From the NCBI RefSeq assembly GCF_900176275.1, contig NZ_FWXD01000013.1:62001-126000 (forward strand): a DNA stretch of 64,000 nucleotides. The letters run 5' to 3'. The DNA comes from Andreprevotia lacus DSM 23236. Its GTDB lineage: Bacteria; Pseudomonadota; Gammaproteobacteria; Burkholderiales; Chitinibacteraceae. Below the pieces are notes generated by a model. It ran no database searches. It was not told the DNA's origin and saw nothing but the letters and a program-made list of their open reading frames with translations. Both the position numbers and the translations under genes were made by a program. This document shows positions 20,211 to 29,307 of the stretch, one piece after another; the stretch's first letter is position 1, and every line of letters begins with the position of its first letter.

Positions 20211-20774
20211 TCAAGCGCGCTTCTTGAATTCCATGGTGCGGGTGTCGATTTCGATCTTGTCACCGATTTCGATGAATGCAGCCACCGGCAGTTCGAAGTT
20301 CGAGCCCTTCAGCTTGCCCGGCTTCATGACCTTGCCCGAAGTGTCGCCACGCACGGCCGGCTCGGTGTATTCCACTTCGCGCACGATGGTGGTCGGCAGT
20401 TCAACCGAGATGGCCTTGCCGTCGTAGAAGGTCACTTCGCATTGGTCTTCCATGCCGTCAACGATGAAGTTGACTGCGTCGCCGACGTTTTCAGCTTCGA
20501 CTTCGTACTGGTTGAACTCGGTGTCCATGAACACGAACATCGGGTCAGCGAAGTAGGAGTAGGTGCACTCTTTCTTTTCGAGCACAACCACGTCGAACTT
20601 TTCGTCGGCCTTGTATACGGCTTCCGAGGCGGAGCCCGACAGCAGGCTCTTCATCTTCATTTTCACAACAGCGGCGTTACGGCCGGACTTGTTGTATTCA
20701 GTCTTTTGGACGACGAGCGGTTGGCCGTCGACCAGGATCACGTTGCCGGAACGGACTTCTTGTGCGGTTTTCAT
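20211..20774 (-). CDS. efp: Elongation factor P
   Basis: Translation factor that rescues ribosomes stalled on polyproline, 187 residues with the three OB-like EF-P domains. The tip of domain I reads [10 protein letters not shown] and places an arginine at position 32, where E. coli has the beta-lysylated lysine 34. This is the arginine type of EF-P that is activated by rhamnosylation. The neighbouring earP encodes the matching enzyme. The Pro-rich linkers of the chitinases and nuclease alternate Pro with other residues, so only some would need EF-P. A CAGGA motif precedes the start on the minus strand. Confidence 0.97.
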   Translation of the reverse strand: MKTAQEVRSGNVILVDGQPLVVQKTEYNKSGRNAAVVKMKMKSLLSGSASEAVYKADEKFDVVVLEKKECTYSYFADPMFVFMDTEFNQYEVEAENVGDAVNFIVDGMEDQCEVTFYDGKAISVELPTTIVREVEYTEPAVRGDTSGKVMKPGKLKGSNFELPVAAFIEIGDKIEIDTRTMEFKKRA

Positions 20775-20819
20775 GCGAAAAAATTCCTGATTGCTGCTAG
20801 GGCTGGAAAAGGTAACTCG

Positions 20820-21932
20820 CTATTTTAACAGGGTCTTTACGAACCTGACCAGATTGCCGGCGAGATCACCGTGCGATTCCAGCCCGGCGGCCCAATCCCG
20901 CGCATGCCGTTGCCATGCCGGAAGCGCTGCCGATGCGGCCTGCCAGCGTGGCTGCATGTCTTGTTCGTGGTTCCACGTCTGCATCAGTGCGTCGCAGGCA
21001 CTCCCGCCGGCATAGCGGGCCAGAAAGGCATCGAGCTTGAGCAGATGCGCGTCTTCTTCCTGCCGGTAGATGTGCCAGACGAACGGCTTGCCGGCCCACT
21101 GCGCACGCACGAAGCTATCCTCGCCGCGCACGAAATTGAGGTCGCAACTCCACAGCAAGCGGTCGTAGCCATCCTGCTCGAGCATGGGCAGCACCTGCAC
21201 AGTAAGCACGCCGCGCGTCATGGCAGCCCGCGCCTGCAGCGGCATGCCAGCCCAGTCTGCCACCTGCGGCAGCAAACGCCCCACCGGGAGATAGCAATGC
21301 ACAGGCTGCGGCCCCGCTGCCCAGGCATCCAGCAAGCTGGCGGCAGCGGCGTTCTCGTAGGCAAACAGCGATACACGCAGGCTACCCGCCACCGGCGCAG
21401 CCCCCAATCCGGCCAGCCATGCGTCCGCATTCTGCCCCGACCATGCGGCGCGGGCGCGGCGCATGGCCTGTTCGCCCAGTACGCCGCCGGTTTTGGCGGT
21501 AAAGCCGGGGAAGAAGAAGTATTTTTTCAGGCCACCCGGCTGTGGGCTGGCAAGCTGGTGACAGCCCTCCACCCAGTCCTCGGCGCTCAGGTATTCCAGG
21601 TTCAACCACACCGGTGCCACCGGGCGGACGCGCATCGCGGTAATGGCGCTGGCTGGTAGCTCGCAGGCGAAGGCTTCGATCACCACCTCACCCACGTCAT
21701 CTACTTGCACGTCGGGCAGCCAGTGCCGCACCGTCACCTGCCCCAGTTGCTGCACAGCCTGTGCCGCATCGATACCGGAGCAGATATGCGCAAAGCTGGC
21801 GAGGTCGTCCACCCAGAGCGTGACGGCGATGCCGTATTCTGCCGCCAGCTGCCGCGCCAGGCGCCAGCACACGCCAATGTCACCGTAGTTATCGACCACG
21901 CGGCAGAATACATCCCAGCGTGGCAAGGCCAT
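20820..21932 (-). CDS. earP: EF-P arginine rhamnosyltransferase EarP
   Basis: Transfers rhamnose from dTDP-rhamnose to Arg32 of EF-P. A 370-residue GT-B type protein. Family hallmarks are the N-terminal VVDNYGDIGVCWRLARQL with the catalytic-site aspartates, PGFTAKTGG, and the C-terminal RGEDSFVRAQWAGKPF-x-WHIYRQEEDAH nucleotide-sugar site. ATG 21932 gives the standard start MALPRWDVF; a GTG at 21938 would overlap the preceding gene's stop as GTGA and is an alternative. It lies directly upstream of efp on the same strand with a 45-base gap, forming the usual earP-efp pair. dTDP-rhamnose synthesis genes (rmlABCD) are not in this window. Confidence 0.95.
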   Translation of the reverse strand: MALPRWDVFCRVVDNYGDIGVCWRLARQLAAEYGIAVTLWVDDLASFAHICSGIDAAQAVQQLGQVTVRHWLPDVQVDDVGEVVIEAFACELPASAITAMRVRPVAPVWLNLEYLSAEDWVEGCHQLASPQPGGLKKYFFFPGFTAKTGGVLGEQAMRRARAAWSGQNADAWLAGLGAAPVAGSLRVSLFAYENAAAASLLDAWAAGPQPVHCYLPVGRLLPQVADWAGMPLQARAAMTRGVLTVQVLPMLEQDGYDRLLWSCDLNFVRGEDSFVRAQWAGKPFVWHIYRQEEDAHLLKLDAFLARYAGGSACDALMQTWNHEQDMQPRWQAASAALPAWQRHARDWAAGLESHGDLAGNLVRFVKTLLK

Positions 21933-21934
21933 GG

Positions 21935-22465
21935 TCACGAGGCGACGTGCTTGTTCATCAACCGCACATAGTGCGCGGCCGAGTAGTTGAAGTGGTTCAG
22001 TTCATCATCGGTCAGCGGGCGCACCGCCTTGGCCGGGCGGCCCACATACAGATAGCCCGATTCGAGCACCTTGCCCGGCGGCACGAGGCTACCGGCACCG
22101 ATCATCACGCGGTCCTGGATCACCACGCGGTCGAGCACGATGGTGCCCATGCCCACCAGCACCTCGTTGCCTATGGTGCAGCCGTGCAGCATCACGCCGT
22201 GGCCGATGGTGACCCGATCACCGATGATGAGCGGCGCACCGTCCGGGTCATCCGCGCGCTTGTGGGTGACGTGCAGCACGCTGCAGTCCTGCACATTGCT
22301 GTCGACACCAATGCGGATGTGGTTCACGTCGCCACGCACCACCGCGCCGGGCCAGATCGACGCGTTGTCGCCCAGCACCACGTCGCCGATCACCTGTGCC
22401 GAATCATGCACCCACGCACCCTGCCCCAATTGCGGCACAATGCCATCAAACTTGCTGATTGCCAT
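21935..22465 (-). CDS. Gamma-carbonic anhydrase-like hexapeptide-repeat protein (YrdA family)
   Basis: A 176-residue left-handed beta-helix protein. Hexapeptide repeats such as VIGDVVLGDNASIWPGAVVRGDV, the RIGVDSNVQDCSVLHV block and IGHGVMLHGCTIG contain histidines in the trimer zinc positions of gamma-class carbonic anhydrases. Many YrdA-like homologues have weak or no CO2 hydration activity, so the catalytic role is not assured. It abuts earP (within 2 bases or overlapping) and so is probably co-transcribed with earP. A separate beta-class enzyme is encoded at 33762. Confidence 0.88.
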   Translation of the reverse strand: MAISKFDGIVPQLGQGAWVHDSAQVIGDVVLGDNASIWPGAVVRGDVNHIRIGVDSNVQDCSVLHVTHKRADDPDGAPLIIGDRVTIGHGVMLHGCTIGNEVLVGMGTIVLDRVVIQDRVMIGAGSLVPPGKVLESGYLYVGRPAKAVRPLTDDELNHFNYSAAHYVRLMNKHVAS

Positions 22466-22532
22466 GCTGTCCCTTCCTTGAAATTGCCGCGCTGGCGCGC
22501 ATCTTCAATACAGATTCTACCCGAGACCTGCC

Positions 22533-24575
22533 ATGTCCCAGACCAATCCCCTGCTCGACCTCTCCGGCCTGCCGCGTTACGACGCCATCCGCCCCGAACA
22601 CGTCAACCCGGCGCTGGATGTGCTGCTGGAAGATGCCCGCAAGGCCGTTGCCGCTGCCGAAACGGTAGAGAACCCGACCTGGGACAACTTCGTTGCCCCA
22701 TCCGAAGATGCCATGGAGCGCCTGGGCAGTGCCTGGGGCGCGGTGGCGCACCTGCAATCTGTCGTGATGACGCCCGAGCTGCGCGAAGTCTACAACGCCA
22801 ACATCGGCCGCATTTCCAACTTCTATGCCGAGCTGGGCCAGAACGAAAACCTGTACGCACGCTGGAAGGCGCTGGCGGCCAGCGCCGACTTCGCCGGCTA
22901 TAGCGAAACACGCAAGACCATCGTCGAACACGCGATCCGCGATTTCAAACTGTCCGGCGCCGAGCTGCCGGACGAGCAGAAAGAGCGCTTCATGCAGATT
23001 GAAGAGCGCTCGTCCGAGCTGACCAGCAAGTTCTCGCAAAACGTGCTGGATGCCACCGATGCGTTTGCACTCTACATCGACGACGAAAGCCAGCTGGCCG
23101 GCCTGCCGGATGACTGGAAGGCCGCCACGCGCGCCGCTGCCGAGGCAGAAGGCAAGGCCGGCTGGAAAATCACGCTGAAAATGCCAAGCTACCTGCCGGT
23201 GATGCAGTTTGCCGAAAACCGCGCGCTGCGCGAGCAGCTTTACCGAGCCTATGTGACGCGCGCATCCGAATTCGGCCCGGCAGAAAACGACAACACCCCG
23301 CTGATCAACGAAATCCACGCGCTGCGCCAGGAAGGCGCACAGCTGCTGGGCTTCAACAATTTCAGCGAAGAATCGCTGGCTACCAAGATGGCCGAATCGC
23401 CGGCCCAGGTGCTGGGCTTTTTGCGCGATCTGGCACAACGCGCCAAACCGCACATGCAATCCGACCGCGCCGAAATGGAAAGCTGGGCCAAGGCCAATCT
23501 GGGCTATGCCACGCTGGAAGCATGGGATGTGGCCTTTGTGTCCGAGCGCATCCGCGAACAGAAATACGCGTTCAGCGAGCAGGAAGTAAAACAGTACTTC
23601 ACCGAGCCGACCGTGCTGTCCGGCCTGTTCCACCTGATCGAAACGCTGTACGGCCTGCAGTTCGTGCCGGCCGAGGCATCGGTATGGCACAAGGATGTGC
23701 GCTTTTACCGCCTGCAGAACAAGGACGGCAGCGAAGTGGGCGGCCTGTTCGTCGACCTGTATGCGCGTGAGGGCAAGCAGGGTGGCGCGTGGATGAACGA
23801 CGTGCGCGGCCGCCGCAAGCTGGCCGATGGCTGCATCCAGACCCCGGTGGCGCTGATCGTGTGCAACTTCGCGCAGGGCGTAGACGGCAAGCCGGCGCTG
23901 CTGCCGCACGATGACGTGATCACCTTGTTCCACGAAATGGGCCATGCGCTGCACCACCTGCTGACCGAGGTGGATGAGCTGTCGGTCGCCGGTATCTCGG
24001 GCGTGGAGTGGGATGCGGTCGAACTGCCCAGCCAGTTCATGGAGAACTTCTGCTGGGAATGGCAGGTACTGCCCAAGCTCACCCACCATATTGACAGCGG
24101 CGAGTCGCTGCCGCGCGCGCTGTACGACAAGATGCTGGCGGCCAAGAACTTCCAATCCGGCTCAATCATGCAGCGCCAGCTGTATTTCTCGATCTTCGAC
24201 ATGGCGCTGCACGGCGACACCAGCCAGGTAAACGCACAGGCACAGGCCACCGCCATCCAGCAGGAGCTGGGCATTCCGCTGCCACCAGACTACAACCGCT
24301 TCCCGCAGTCGTTCAGCCATATCTTTGCCGGCGGCTACGCAGCAGGCTATTACAGCTACAAGTGGGCGGAAGTGCTGTCGGCCGATGCCTATGCGGCGTT
24401 CGAGGAAGAAGCCGAGCAAAGCGGCAGCGTGGTCGATCCGGCCGTGGGCGCCCGCTTCCGCGCCGAAATCCTCGCCCGCGGCGGCAGCCGCCCGGCGCTG
24501 GAATCGTTCAAGGCCTTCCGCGGCCGCGCGCCAGAGATTGATGCGCTATTGCGGCATAATGGCCTGGCTGGCTAA
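22533..24575 (+). CDS. prlC: Oligopeptidase A (M3 family zinc metallopeptidase)
   Basis: A cytosolic oligopeptidase of 680 residues, the usual family length. The zinc motif HEMGHALHH (H467, E468, H471) is intact, with the downstream glutamate in VEWDAVELPSQ. It degrades short peptides, including cleaved signal peptides, in the late steps of protein turnover. The N terminus (NPLLDLSGLPRYDAIRPEHV) matches the family, so the ATG at 22533 is well supported. It is divergent from the gamma-carbonic anhydrase gene and ends at a shared terminator facing the N-degron transferase genes. Confidence 0.96.
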   Translation: MSQTNPLLDLSGLPRYDAIRPEHVNPALDVLLEDARKAVAAAETVENPTWDNFVAPSEDAMERLGSAWGAVAHLQSVVMTPELREVYNANIGRISNFYAELGQNENLYARWKALAASADFAGYSETRKTIVEHAIRDFKLSGAELPDEQKERFMQIEERSSELTSKFSQNVLDATDAFALYIDDESQLAGLPDDWKAATRAAAEAEGKAGWKITLKMPSYLPVMQFAENRALREQLYRAYVTRASEFGPAENDNTPLINEIHALRQEGAQLLGFNNFSEESLATKMAESPAQVLGFLRDLAQRAKPHMQSDRAEMESWAKANLGYATLEAWDVAFVSERIREQKYAFSEQEVKQYFTEPTVLSGLFHLIETLYGLQFVPAEASVWHKDVRFYRLQNKDGSEVGGLFVDLYAREGKQGGAWMNDVRGRRKLADGCIQTPVALIVCNFAQGVDGKPALLPHDDVITLFHEMGHALHHLLTEVDELSVAGISGVEWDAVELPSQFMENFCWEWQVLPKLTHHIDSGESLPRALYDKMLAAKNFQSGSIMQRQLYFSIFDMALHGDTSQVNAQAQATAIQQELGIPLPPDYNRFPQSFSHIFAGGYAAGYYSYKWAEVLSADAYAAFEEEAEQSGSVVDPAVGARFRAEILARGGSRPALESFKAFRGRAPEIDALLRHNGLAG

Positions 24576-24591
24576 GCGAGCCACATCAAAA

Positions 24592-24618
24592 AAGGGCGCC
24601 CAATGGCGCCCTTTTTTG
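24592..24618. terminator. Bidirectional terminator between prlC and bpt
   Basis: AAGGGCGCC (24592-24600) and GGCGCCCTT (24605-24613), flanked by A and T runs, serve the two convergent genes. Confidence 0.94.
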
Positions 24619-24631
24619 CTTTCCAGGGCAA

Positions 24632-25345
24632 TCAAAGCCTGACCCAGTGCCCATCCACAAGTCCTTCAATCGGGTGGTATTGCGTCTTGTATTCCATCTT
24701 GCGGCAGCCGTTGATCCAGTAGCCCAGATACACATACGGCAGGCCGAGCTGACGGGCGAGGCCGACTTGCCACAGGATGTTGAACACGCCAAAGCTGGCG
24801 CCTTCCACATCCGGGTCGTAAAAGGTGTAGACGGAAGAGAGCCCGTCGTCGAGCTGGTCGATCAGGCTGACCATGCGCACGATGCCGCTTTCGCGGAATT
24901 CGGCCATGAAGCTGGCGACGTTGCTTTTGAGGATGAAGCTTTCGTACTGCTCGCGGCCGTCCTTGTCCATGCCGCCGCCGGTATGGCGCACGGCCTGGTA
25001 GCGCTGGTAGAGCTGAAAGTGCGCTTCATCGTAATTAAGACCCAGCAAGCGGGTCTTGAGCGGCGCATGGCGTTTTTGCACCCGGCGCTGCGTGCGATTG
25101 GGTTCGAACTCGTCCACCGGCACACGCACCGGCACGCAGGCCTTGCAGGCATCGCAATGCGGTCGGTAGACAAACTGCCCGCTGCGGCGGAAGCCCAGTT
25201 GCACCAGCTGGCTGTAGGCACGCGTATCGATCAGCTCGGACGGCACGGCCACCTGCGAGCGCGCCAGTTCGTCCGGCAAGTAGCTACAGGGGTATGGCGC
25301 GGTGGCGTAGAACTGCAGCGGTATGGCGTGACCACGCGGGTTCAT
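24632..25345 (-). CDS. bpt: Aspartate/glutamate leucyltransferase Bpt
   Basis: Transfers leucine from Leu-tRNA to proteins with N-terminal Asp or Glu, marking them for ClpS/ClpAP. 237 residues. Family signs are [11 protein letters not shown], the cysteine pair in [30 protein letters not shown] and the GNAT-like [17 protein letters not shown] and [11 protein letters not shown]. The start at 25345 overlaps the aat stop as ATGA, and the longer open frame reads into aat. With aat it forms a complete tertiary/secondary N-degron pair. Confidence 0.95.
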   Translation of the reverse strand: MNPRGHAIPLQFYATAPYPCSYLPDELARSQVAVPSELIDTRAYSQLVQLGFRRSGQFVYRPHCDACKACVPVRVPVDEFEPNRTQRRVQKRHAPLKTRLLGLNYDEAHFQLYQRYQAVRHTGGGMDKDGREQYESFILKSNVASFMAEFRESGIVRMVSLIDQLDDGLSSVYTFYDPDVEGASFGVFNILWQVGLARQLGLPYVYLGYWINGCRKMEYKTQYHPIEGLVDGHWVRL

Positions 25346-26052
25346 GCAAGCGGCTCCTGTCCGTTGTCTTTGCGGTATATCCATGGGCCTGGCTGATCCG
25401 GCTCGGTGATCAAGGTCTGCAAGCGCGCGGTGAAATCGTCGCGCGGAATCTCGCTGGCGCCAAAGCGCGCCAGATGCGCGGTATGCATCTGGCAGTCGAT
25501 CAGGCCAAAGCCCTGCCCGGCCAGCCACTGCACCAGATGCACGAAGGCAATCTTGGAAGCATCGGGTTGTAAGGCGAACATGGATTCACCGTAGAACATT
25601 TTGCCGATGGCGACACCATACAAGCCACCGGCCAGTTTGCCGTCGATCCAGCACTCGGCCGAATGCGCATAGCCCAGCAGGTGCAAACGCGTATAGCCGG
25701 CAATGATGTCGTCGCTGATCCAGGTAGCCGGGTCGCCATCGCGCGGTGATGCGCAGCCACGCATCACGTGGGTAAAGGCGGTATCGAAAGTGACGGTATA
25801 GGGACGGTGGCGTATCACCTTGGCCAGCGAGCGCGGCACATGGATGGTGGCGGGTTCCAGCACCATGCGCGGGTTGGGGCTCCACCACAGGATGGGCTCG
25901 CCCGGCATGTACCACGGAAAAATACCCAGGCGGTAGGCCGCCAGCAGGCGGCCGGGCGACAGGTCACCACCTGCGGCCAGCAGGCCATTGGGCTCGGCTA
26001 GCGCGTGGCTCATCGGGGGGAACGGGGCGCTGCCCTCCAGCCACGCGATCAT
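25342..26052 (-). CDS. aat: Leucyl/phenylalanyl-tRNA-protein transferase
   Basis: Adds Leu or Phe to proteins with N-terminal Lys or Arg. 236 residues. Diagnostic blocks are [64 protein letters not shown] and [16 protein letters not shown]. The start at 26052 gives the conserved MIAWL N terminus; upstream codons enter fur. It follows fur by about 7 bases on the same strand and overlaps bpt, suggesting one fur-aat-bpt transcript. Confidence 0.96.
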   Translation of the reverse strand: MIAWLEGSAPFPPMSHALAEPNGLLAAGGDLSPGRLLAAYRLGIFPWYMPGEPILWWSPNPRMVLEPATIHVPRSLAKVIRHRPYTVTFDTAFTHVMRGCASPRDGDPATWISDDIIAGYTRLHLLGYAHSAECWIDGKLAGGLYGVAIGKMFYGESMFALQPDASKIAFVHLVQWLAGQGFGLIDCQMHTAHLARFGASEIPRDDFTARLQTLITEPDQPGPWIYRKDNGQEPLA

Positions 26053-26059
26053 GGGGCGA

Positions 26060-26479
26060 TCAGCGGCCCGCCTTGCACTCGGCACACACGCCGTACAGAT
26101 ACATTTCGTGATCCTGGATTTCAAAGCCGTGCTGCTCGGCAATCACGTCCTGGCGGCGCTCGATTTCCGGGTCGTAGAATTCTTCGACCTTGCCGCACTT
26201 CACGCACACCAGGTGATCGTGGTGCGTACCTTCGTTCAGCTCGAACACGGCCTTGCCGGTTTCGAAGTGGTGGCGCGTCAGAATGCCGGCCTGCTCGAAC
26301 TGGGTCAGCACGCGATAAACCGTTGCCAGGCCGATATCGGTGTTCTCGGCGAGCAGCAAACGATAGACGTCTTCAGCCGTCATGTGGCGCTGTGCGCTGG
26401 TTTCAAACAGGTTGAGTATCTTCAGGCGCGGGCCGGTTGCCTTCAGGCCCATGTCTTTCAGATCGGATGCTTTGCTCAT
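26060..26479 (-). CDS. fur: Ferric uptake regulator Fur
   Basis: Iron-dependent repressor of 139 residues. The winged-helix region ([36 protein letters not shown]) is followed by the metal-sensing dimerisation domain with [16 protein letters not shown] and the C-terminal CAEC pair. The very long open frame upstream of the ATG is the antisense of bamE and dapB and is not coding. It is divergent from bamE, an arrangement common in beta- and gammaproteobacteria. I could not identify a clear Fur box in the 84-base gap. Confidence 0.96.
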   Translation of the reverse strand: MSKASDLKDMGLKATGPRLKILNLFETSAQRHMTAEDVYRLLLAENTDIGLATVYRVLTQFEQAGILTRHHFETGKAVFELNEGTHHDHLVCVKCGKVEEFYDPEIERRQDVIAEQHGFEIQDHEMYLYGVCAECKAGR

Positions 26480-26563
26480 GTTGCTCTCTGCCCCGGTGGC
26501 GGTTCTGGCTGTGGTACCGGTATCATATCGTTTCCACTCCGCAGCCACCAAACGACACCCAGC
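26480..26563. promoter_or_regulatory. Divergent fur/bamE promoter gap
   Basis: 84 bases between two start codons. GGTATCATATCG near 26519-26530 contains -10-like hexamers that could serve either side. Precise promoters were not resolved. Confidence 0.4.
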
Positions 26564-26935
26564 ATGGTCAAACACGCGCTCGCACTGCTTTCCGCTGCAA
26601 TGCTGCTTTCCGCATGCAATGCAATCACTCCCTACAAGCTCGACATCCCGCAAGGCAATGAGGTTACTGCCGATCAGGTTACGCTGCTCAAGGTCGGCAT
26701 GACGCGCACGCAAGCACGCTTCGTGCTGGGTACGCCCTTGCTCACCGATCCCTTCCACGCCAACCGTTGGGACTACATCCTGTCCAACGCCAAGGGCGGC
26801 AAGCTGATCGAGAAGAAAACCTTCACGGTGTTCTTTGAAGGCGACACCGTCAGCCGCTGGGAAGGCGAAACACTGCCCGCACCGGCCAAAGTGGACGGCA
26901 ACGAGTTTGTCGTTACTCCCGAATTGCAAAAGTAA
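26564..26935 (+). CDS. bamE: Outer-membrane assembly lipoprotein BamE (SmpA/OmlA)
   Basis: Small lipoprotein of the BAM complex that inserts beta-barrels into the outer membrane, 123 residues. The lipobox LLSAC places the lipidated cysteine at 18. The mature region holds the SmpA/OmlA fold ([28 protein letters not shown]). The start at 26564 gives the correct signal sequence, and the longer open frame to the left is antisense to fur and aat. It is followed 18 bases later by dapB. Confidence 0.96.
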   Translation: MVKHALALLSAAMLLSACNAITPYKLDIPQGNEVTADQVTLLKVGMTRTQARFVLGTPLLTDPFHANRWDYILSNAKGGKLIEKKTFTVFFEGDTVSRWEGETLPAPAKVDGNEFVVTPELQK

Positions 26936-26953
26936 ACCGGACTCACCTCTGCC

Positions 26954-27754
26954 ATGACCATCAAGATTGCCATTGCCGGCAGCAGCGGCCGCATGGGCCG
27001 CATGCTGATCGAAGCCACCGCCAACGCAGATGATTGCGTATTGCACGCTGCGCTGGATCGCGCTGGCAGCGCAGCCGTCGGCAGCGACGCCACCGCCTTT
27101 CTGGGCAAGGACTGCGGGGTGAAAATCACCGATCAGCTCGACGCGCTGGCCGGCGCCGACGTGCTGATCGACTTCACCCGTCCCGAGGGCACGCTGGAGC
27201 ACCTGGCCAAGTGCCGTGCGCTGGGCGTGAACATGATCATCGGCACCACCGGCTTCGATGAAGCCGGCAGCGCCGCGATCGAGGCGGCCAGCAAGGACAT
27301 CGCCATCGTGCACGCCTACAACATGAGCGTGGGCGTAAACCTGCTGGTGAAATTGCTGGAGGTGGCCGCCAAGGCGCTGTCTACCGGCTACGACATCGAA
27401 GTACTGGAAATGCACCACCGCATGAAGGTCGATGCACCGTCCGGCACCGCGCTGATGCTGGGCAAGGCCGTGGCCGATGCGCTGGGGCGCGATCTGAAGG
27501 ACTGTGGTGTGTTCGCGCGTGAAGGCATTACCGGCGAGCGCGATCCATCGTCGATCGGTTTTGCCGCCCTGCGTGGCGGCGACGTGATCGGCGACCACAC
27601 GGTGATCTTTGCCGGCATGGGCGAGCGCATCGAAATCAGCCACAAGGCGAGCAACCGCAACATCTACGCCAGCGGCTCGCTGCGTGCGGCGCGTTTCCTC
27701 GCCGACAAGAAGGTTGGCTTCTTCGACATGCAAAACGTGCTGGGCGTGAACTAA
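26954..27754 (+). CDS. dapB: 4-hydroxy-tetrahydrodipicolinate reductase
   Basis: Second dedicated step of lysine and meso-diaminopimelate synthesis, 266 residues. It has the NAD(P)-binding [12 protein letters not shown] at the N terminus, IGTTGFDE, and the catalytic [16 protein letters not shown] with the His pair and Lys. It probably shares a transcript with bamE (18-base gap). An imperfect terminator follows. Confidence 0.97.
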   Translation: MTIKIAIAGSSGRMGRMLIEATANADDCVLHAALDRAGSAAVGSDATAFLGKDCGVKITDQLDALAGADVLIDFTRPEGTLEHLAKCRALGVNMIIGTTGFDEAGSAAIEAASKDIAIVHAYNMSVGVNLLVKLLEVAAKALSTGYDIEVLEMHHRMKVDAPSGTALMLGKAVADALGRDLKDCGVFAREGITGERDPSSIGFAALRGGDVIGDHTVIFAGMGERIEISHKASNRNIYASGSLRAARFLADKKVGFFDMQNVLGVN

Positions 27755-27770
27755 GCTCGAGAGCAAGAAA

Positions 27771-27797
27771 AAAGCCGGCGCAATGCCAGCTTTTTTT
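27771..27797 (+). terminator. Terminator after dapB (imperfect stem)
   Basis: AAAGCCGGC and GCCAGCTTT pair with one mismatch around a short loop and are followed by seven T residues. Confidence 0.8.
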
Positions 27798-28044
27798 GCC
27801 CCGCGCGGGGCGGAAAAGAGAACGGGGCGCCGGACTGGGCACCCCGTGGGTCTTCGGGTTTGTTCAAGCAATTGCGGATTACCTGCCGGAACCCTGAACG
27901 GGTTCTGTGCTGCGGATCACTCGGATCCGTGGAAACATCAAGCGCCTGTACCTAGGAGAAAGAACAAGTTACCTTCCATTCATCAACAACGGCCAATCCG
28001 CAACCCGTCGACAGTTCCAAATTAGCACCGCCCGCCCCGCAGCG
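27798..28044. other. Gene-free region with several dyads
   Basis: About 250 bases after the dapB terminator with no supported gene. It contains a perfect palindrome GCCCCGCGCGGGGC (27798-27811), a GGGGCGCC/GGCACCCC near-dyad (27823-27844), CCCG/CGGG arms around 27843-27860, GAACCC-N5-GGGTTC (27891-27906) and overlapping GGATC repeats near 27916-27932. An open frame beginning at 27907 runs into the antisense of the following flavoprotein gene and is not credible. I matched the region to no known RNA or mobile element. Confidence 0.5.
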
Positions 28045-29214
28045 CTAGGCATTCAGGCCCGCCACATGGCCGGACGACCAGGCCCACTGGAAGTTGTACC
28101 CCCCCAGCCAGCCGGTGACATCCACCACTTCTCCGACGAAATACAGCCCGGGGACGGCTTTTGCCATCATCGTCTTCGAATCGAGCGCCTGCGTATCCAC
28201 CCCGCCACGCGTCACTTCGGCCTTTTTGTAGCCGGCACTGCCCGACGGACGGAGCACCCAGCGGCGCAGCTTTTCCTTGAGTGCGCTCACCTGCTTGGGC
28301 GACAGCTGCTTGAGTGGCCGCGTACGCATCTCTTCGTCCAGCCAGGCGTCGATGAAGCGCCGCGGCAGCAGTTCGCCCAGCACATTGCCCACATGGGCAT
28401 CGCGGCTGGCTGTGGCAAAGAATTCGTCCAGATCGCACTCGGGTGCCAGGTCGAGCACGATCTCGCCACCCGGCTGCCAGAAGCTGGAAATCTGCAAAAT
28501 GGCCGGCCCGGACAAGCCGCGATGCGTCACCAGGCTGGCCTCGCGAAAGCGCGTCTTGCCACTGCTGGCAATGGTGTCCTCCAGCGCGACGCCGGAAATC
28601 TCGGCCAACAGGCTTTCCGGCGGCAGTTGCAGCGGCACCAGTGCGGGCGCGGTTTCGATCAGGTTCAAGCCGAACTGGCGTGCAATGTCATAGCCAATGC
28701 CGGTGGCACCGATCTGCGGAATCGACAGCCCGCCGGTGGCTACGATCAATGCCTCGGCCTGCCAGACCTCCTCACCCGCCTCGACGATGAACTGACCGCC
28801 TTCATGGCGGACGCCCGCCACGGCGGTCCCCATGCGCCACGTCACCAGACCGCGCTCGCACTCGGCCTTGAGCATGTCGATGATGGCGCCGGAATGCTGG
28901 TCGCAAAACAGCTGGCCCAGTGTTTTCTCGTGCCAGCCCAGGCCATATGATTCGACCAGCGCGATGAAGTCATGCTGCGTGTATTGCCTGAGTGCGGATT
29001 TGCAGAAATGCGGGTTCTGCGACAGGTAGCACTCGGGCCGCACATTGAGATTGGTGAAATTGCAGCGCCCCCCACCCGAGATGCGGATTTTCTCCGCCAG
29101 CTTGGTGGCATGGTCGATCAGCACCACGCGGCGGCCACGCTGGCCAGCCGTTGCCGCCGCCATCATGCCGGCCGCACCGGCCCCCAGCACGATGACATCG
29201 CAAGTCTTGTTCAA
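28045..29214 (-). CDS. HI0933/YhiN-type FAD-dependent oxidoreductase
   Basis: A 389-residue flavoprotein. It has the N-terminal dinucleotide motif VIVLGAGAAGMMAAATAGQRG, the family-specific KIRISGGGRCNFTN, the VATGGLSIPQIGATG segment, and the C-terminal KAEVTRGGV and GLYFVGEVVDVTGWLGGYNFQWAW. The family is widespread and its reaction is not firmly established. There is no good ATG: TTG 29214 has GGAG eight bases upstream and gives MNKTCDVIV, while GTG 29223 is an alternative lying directly on that motif. The longer open frame upstream is antisense to the next gene. Confidence 0.88.
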   Translation of the reverse strand: MNKTCDVIVLGAGAAGMMAAATAGQRGRRVVLIDHATKLAEKIRISGGGRCNFTNLNVRPECYLSQNPHFCKSALRQYTQHDFIALVESYGLGWHEKTLGQLFCDQHSGAIIDMLKAECERGLVTWRMGTAVAGVRHEGGQFIVEAGEEVWQAEALIVATGGLSIPQIGATGIGYDIARQFGLNLIETAPALVPLQLPPESLLAEISGVALEDTIASSGKTRFREASLVTHRGLSGPAILQISSFWQPGGEIVLDLAPECDLDEFFATASRDAHVGNVLGELLPRRFIDAWLDEEMRTRPLKQLSPKQVSALKEKLRRWVLRPSGSAGYKKAEVTRGGVDTQALDSKTMMAKAVPGLYFVGEVVDVTGWLGGYNFQWAWSSGHVAGLNA

Positions 29215-29307
29215 GTCATGCACTCCGTGTTCAAGCGTGCATTGTACCGGCAGCGCAAGCCGCGCTGATGCGTTTAAACTGCGGTTTTCCGCCTGCCGGA
29301 GCCGTTC

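Noticed and set aside
26480-27871. Long in-frame N-terminal extension of fur across bamE and dapB
   Set aside because: bamE and dapB are clear plus-strand genes; the internal ATG at 26479 gives a normal-length Fur.
27907-28950. 347-residue plus-strand frame after dapB
   Set aside because: Most of it is antisense to the HI0933-type flavoprotein, and its start lies in unassigned dyad-rich DNA.
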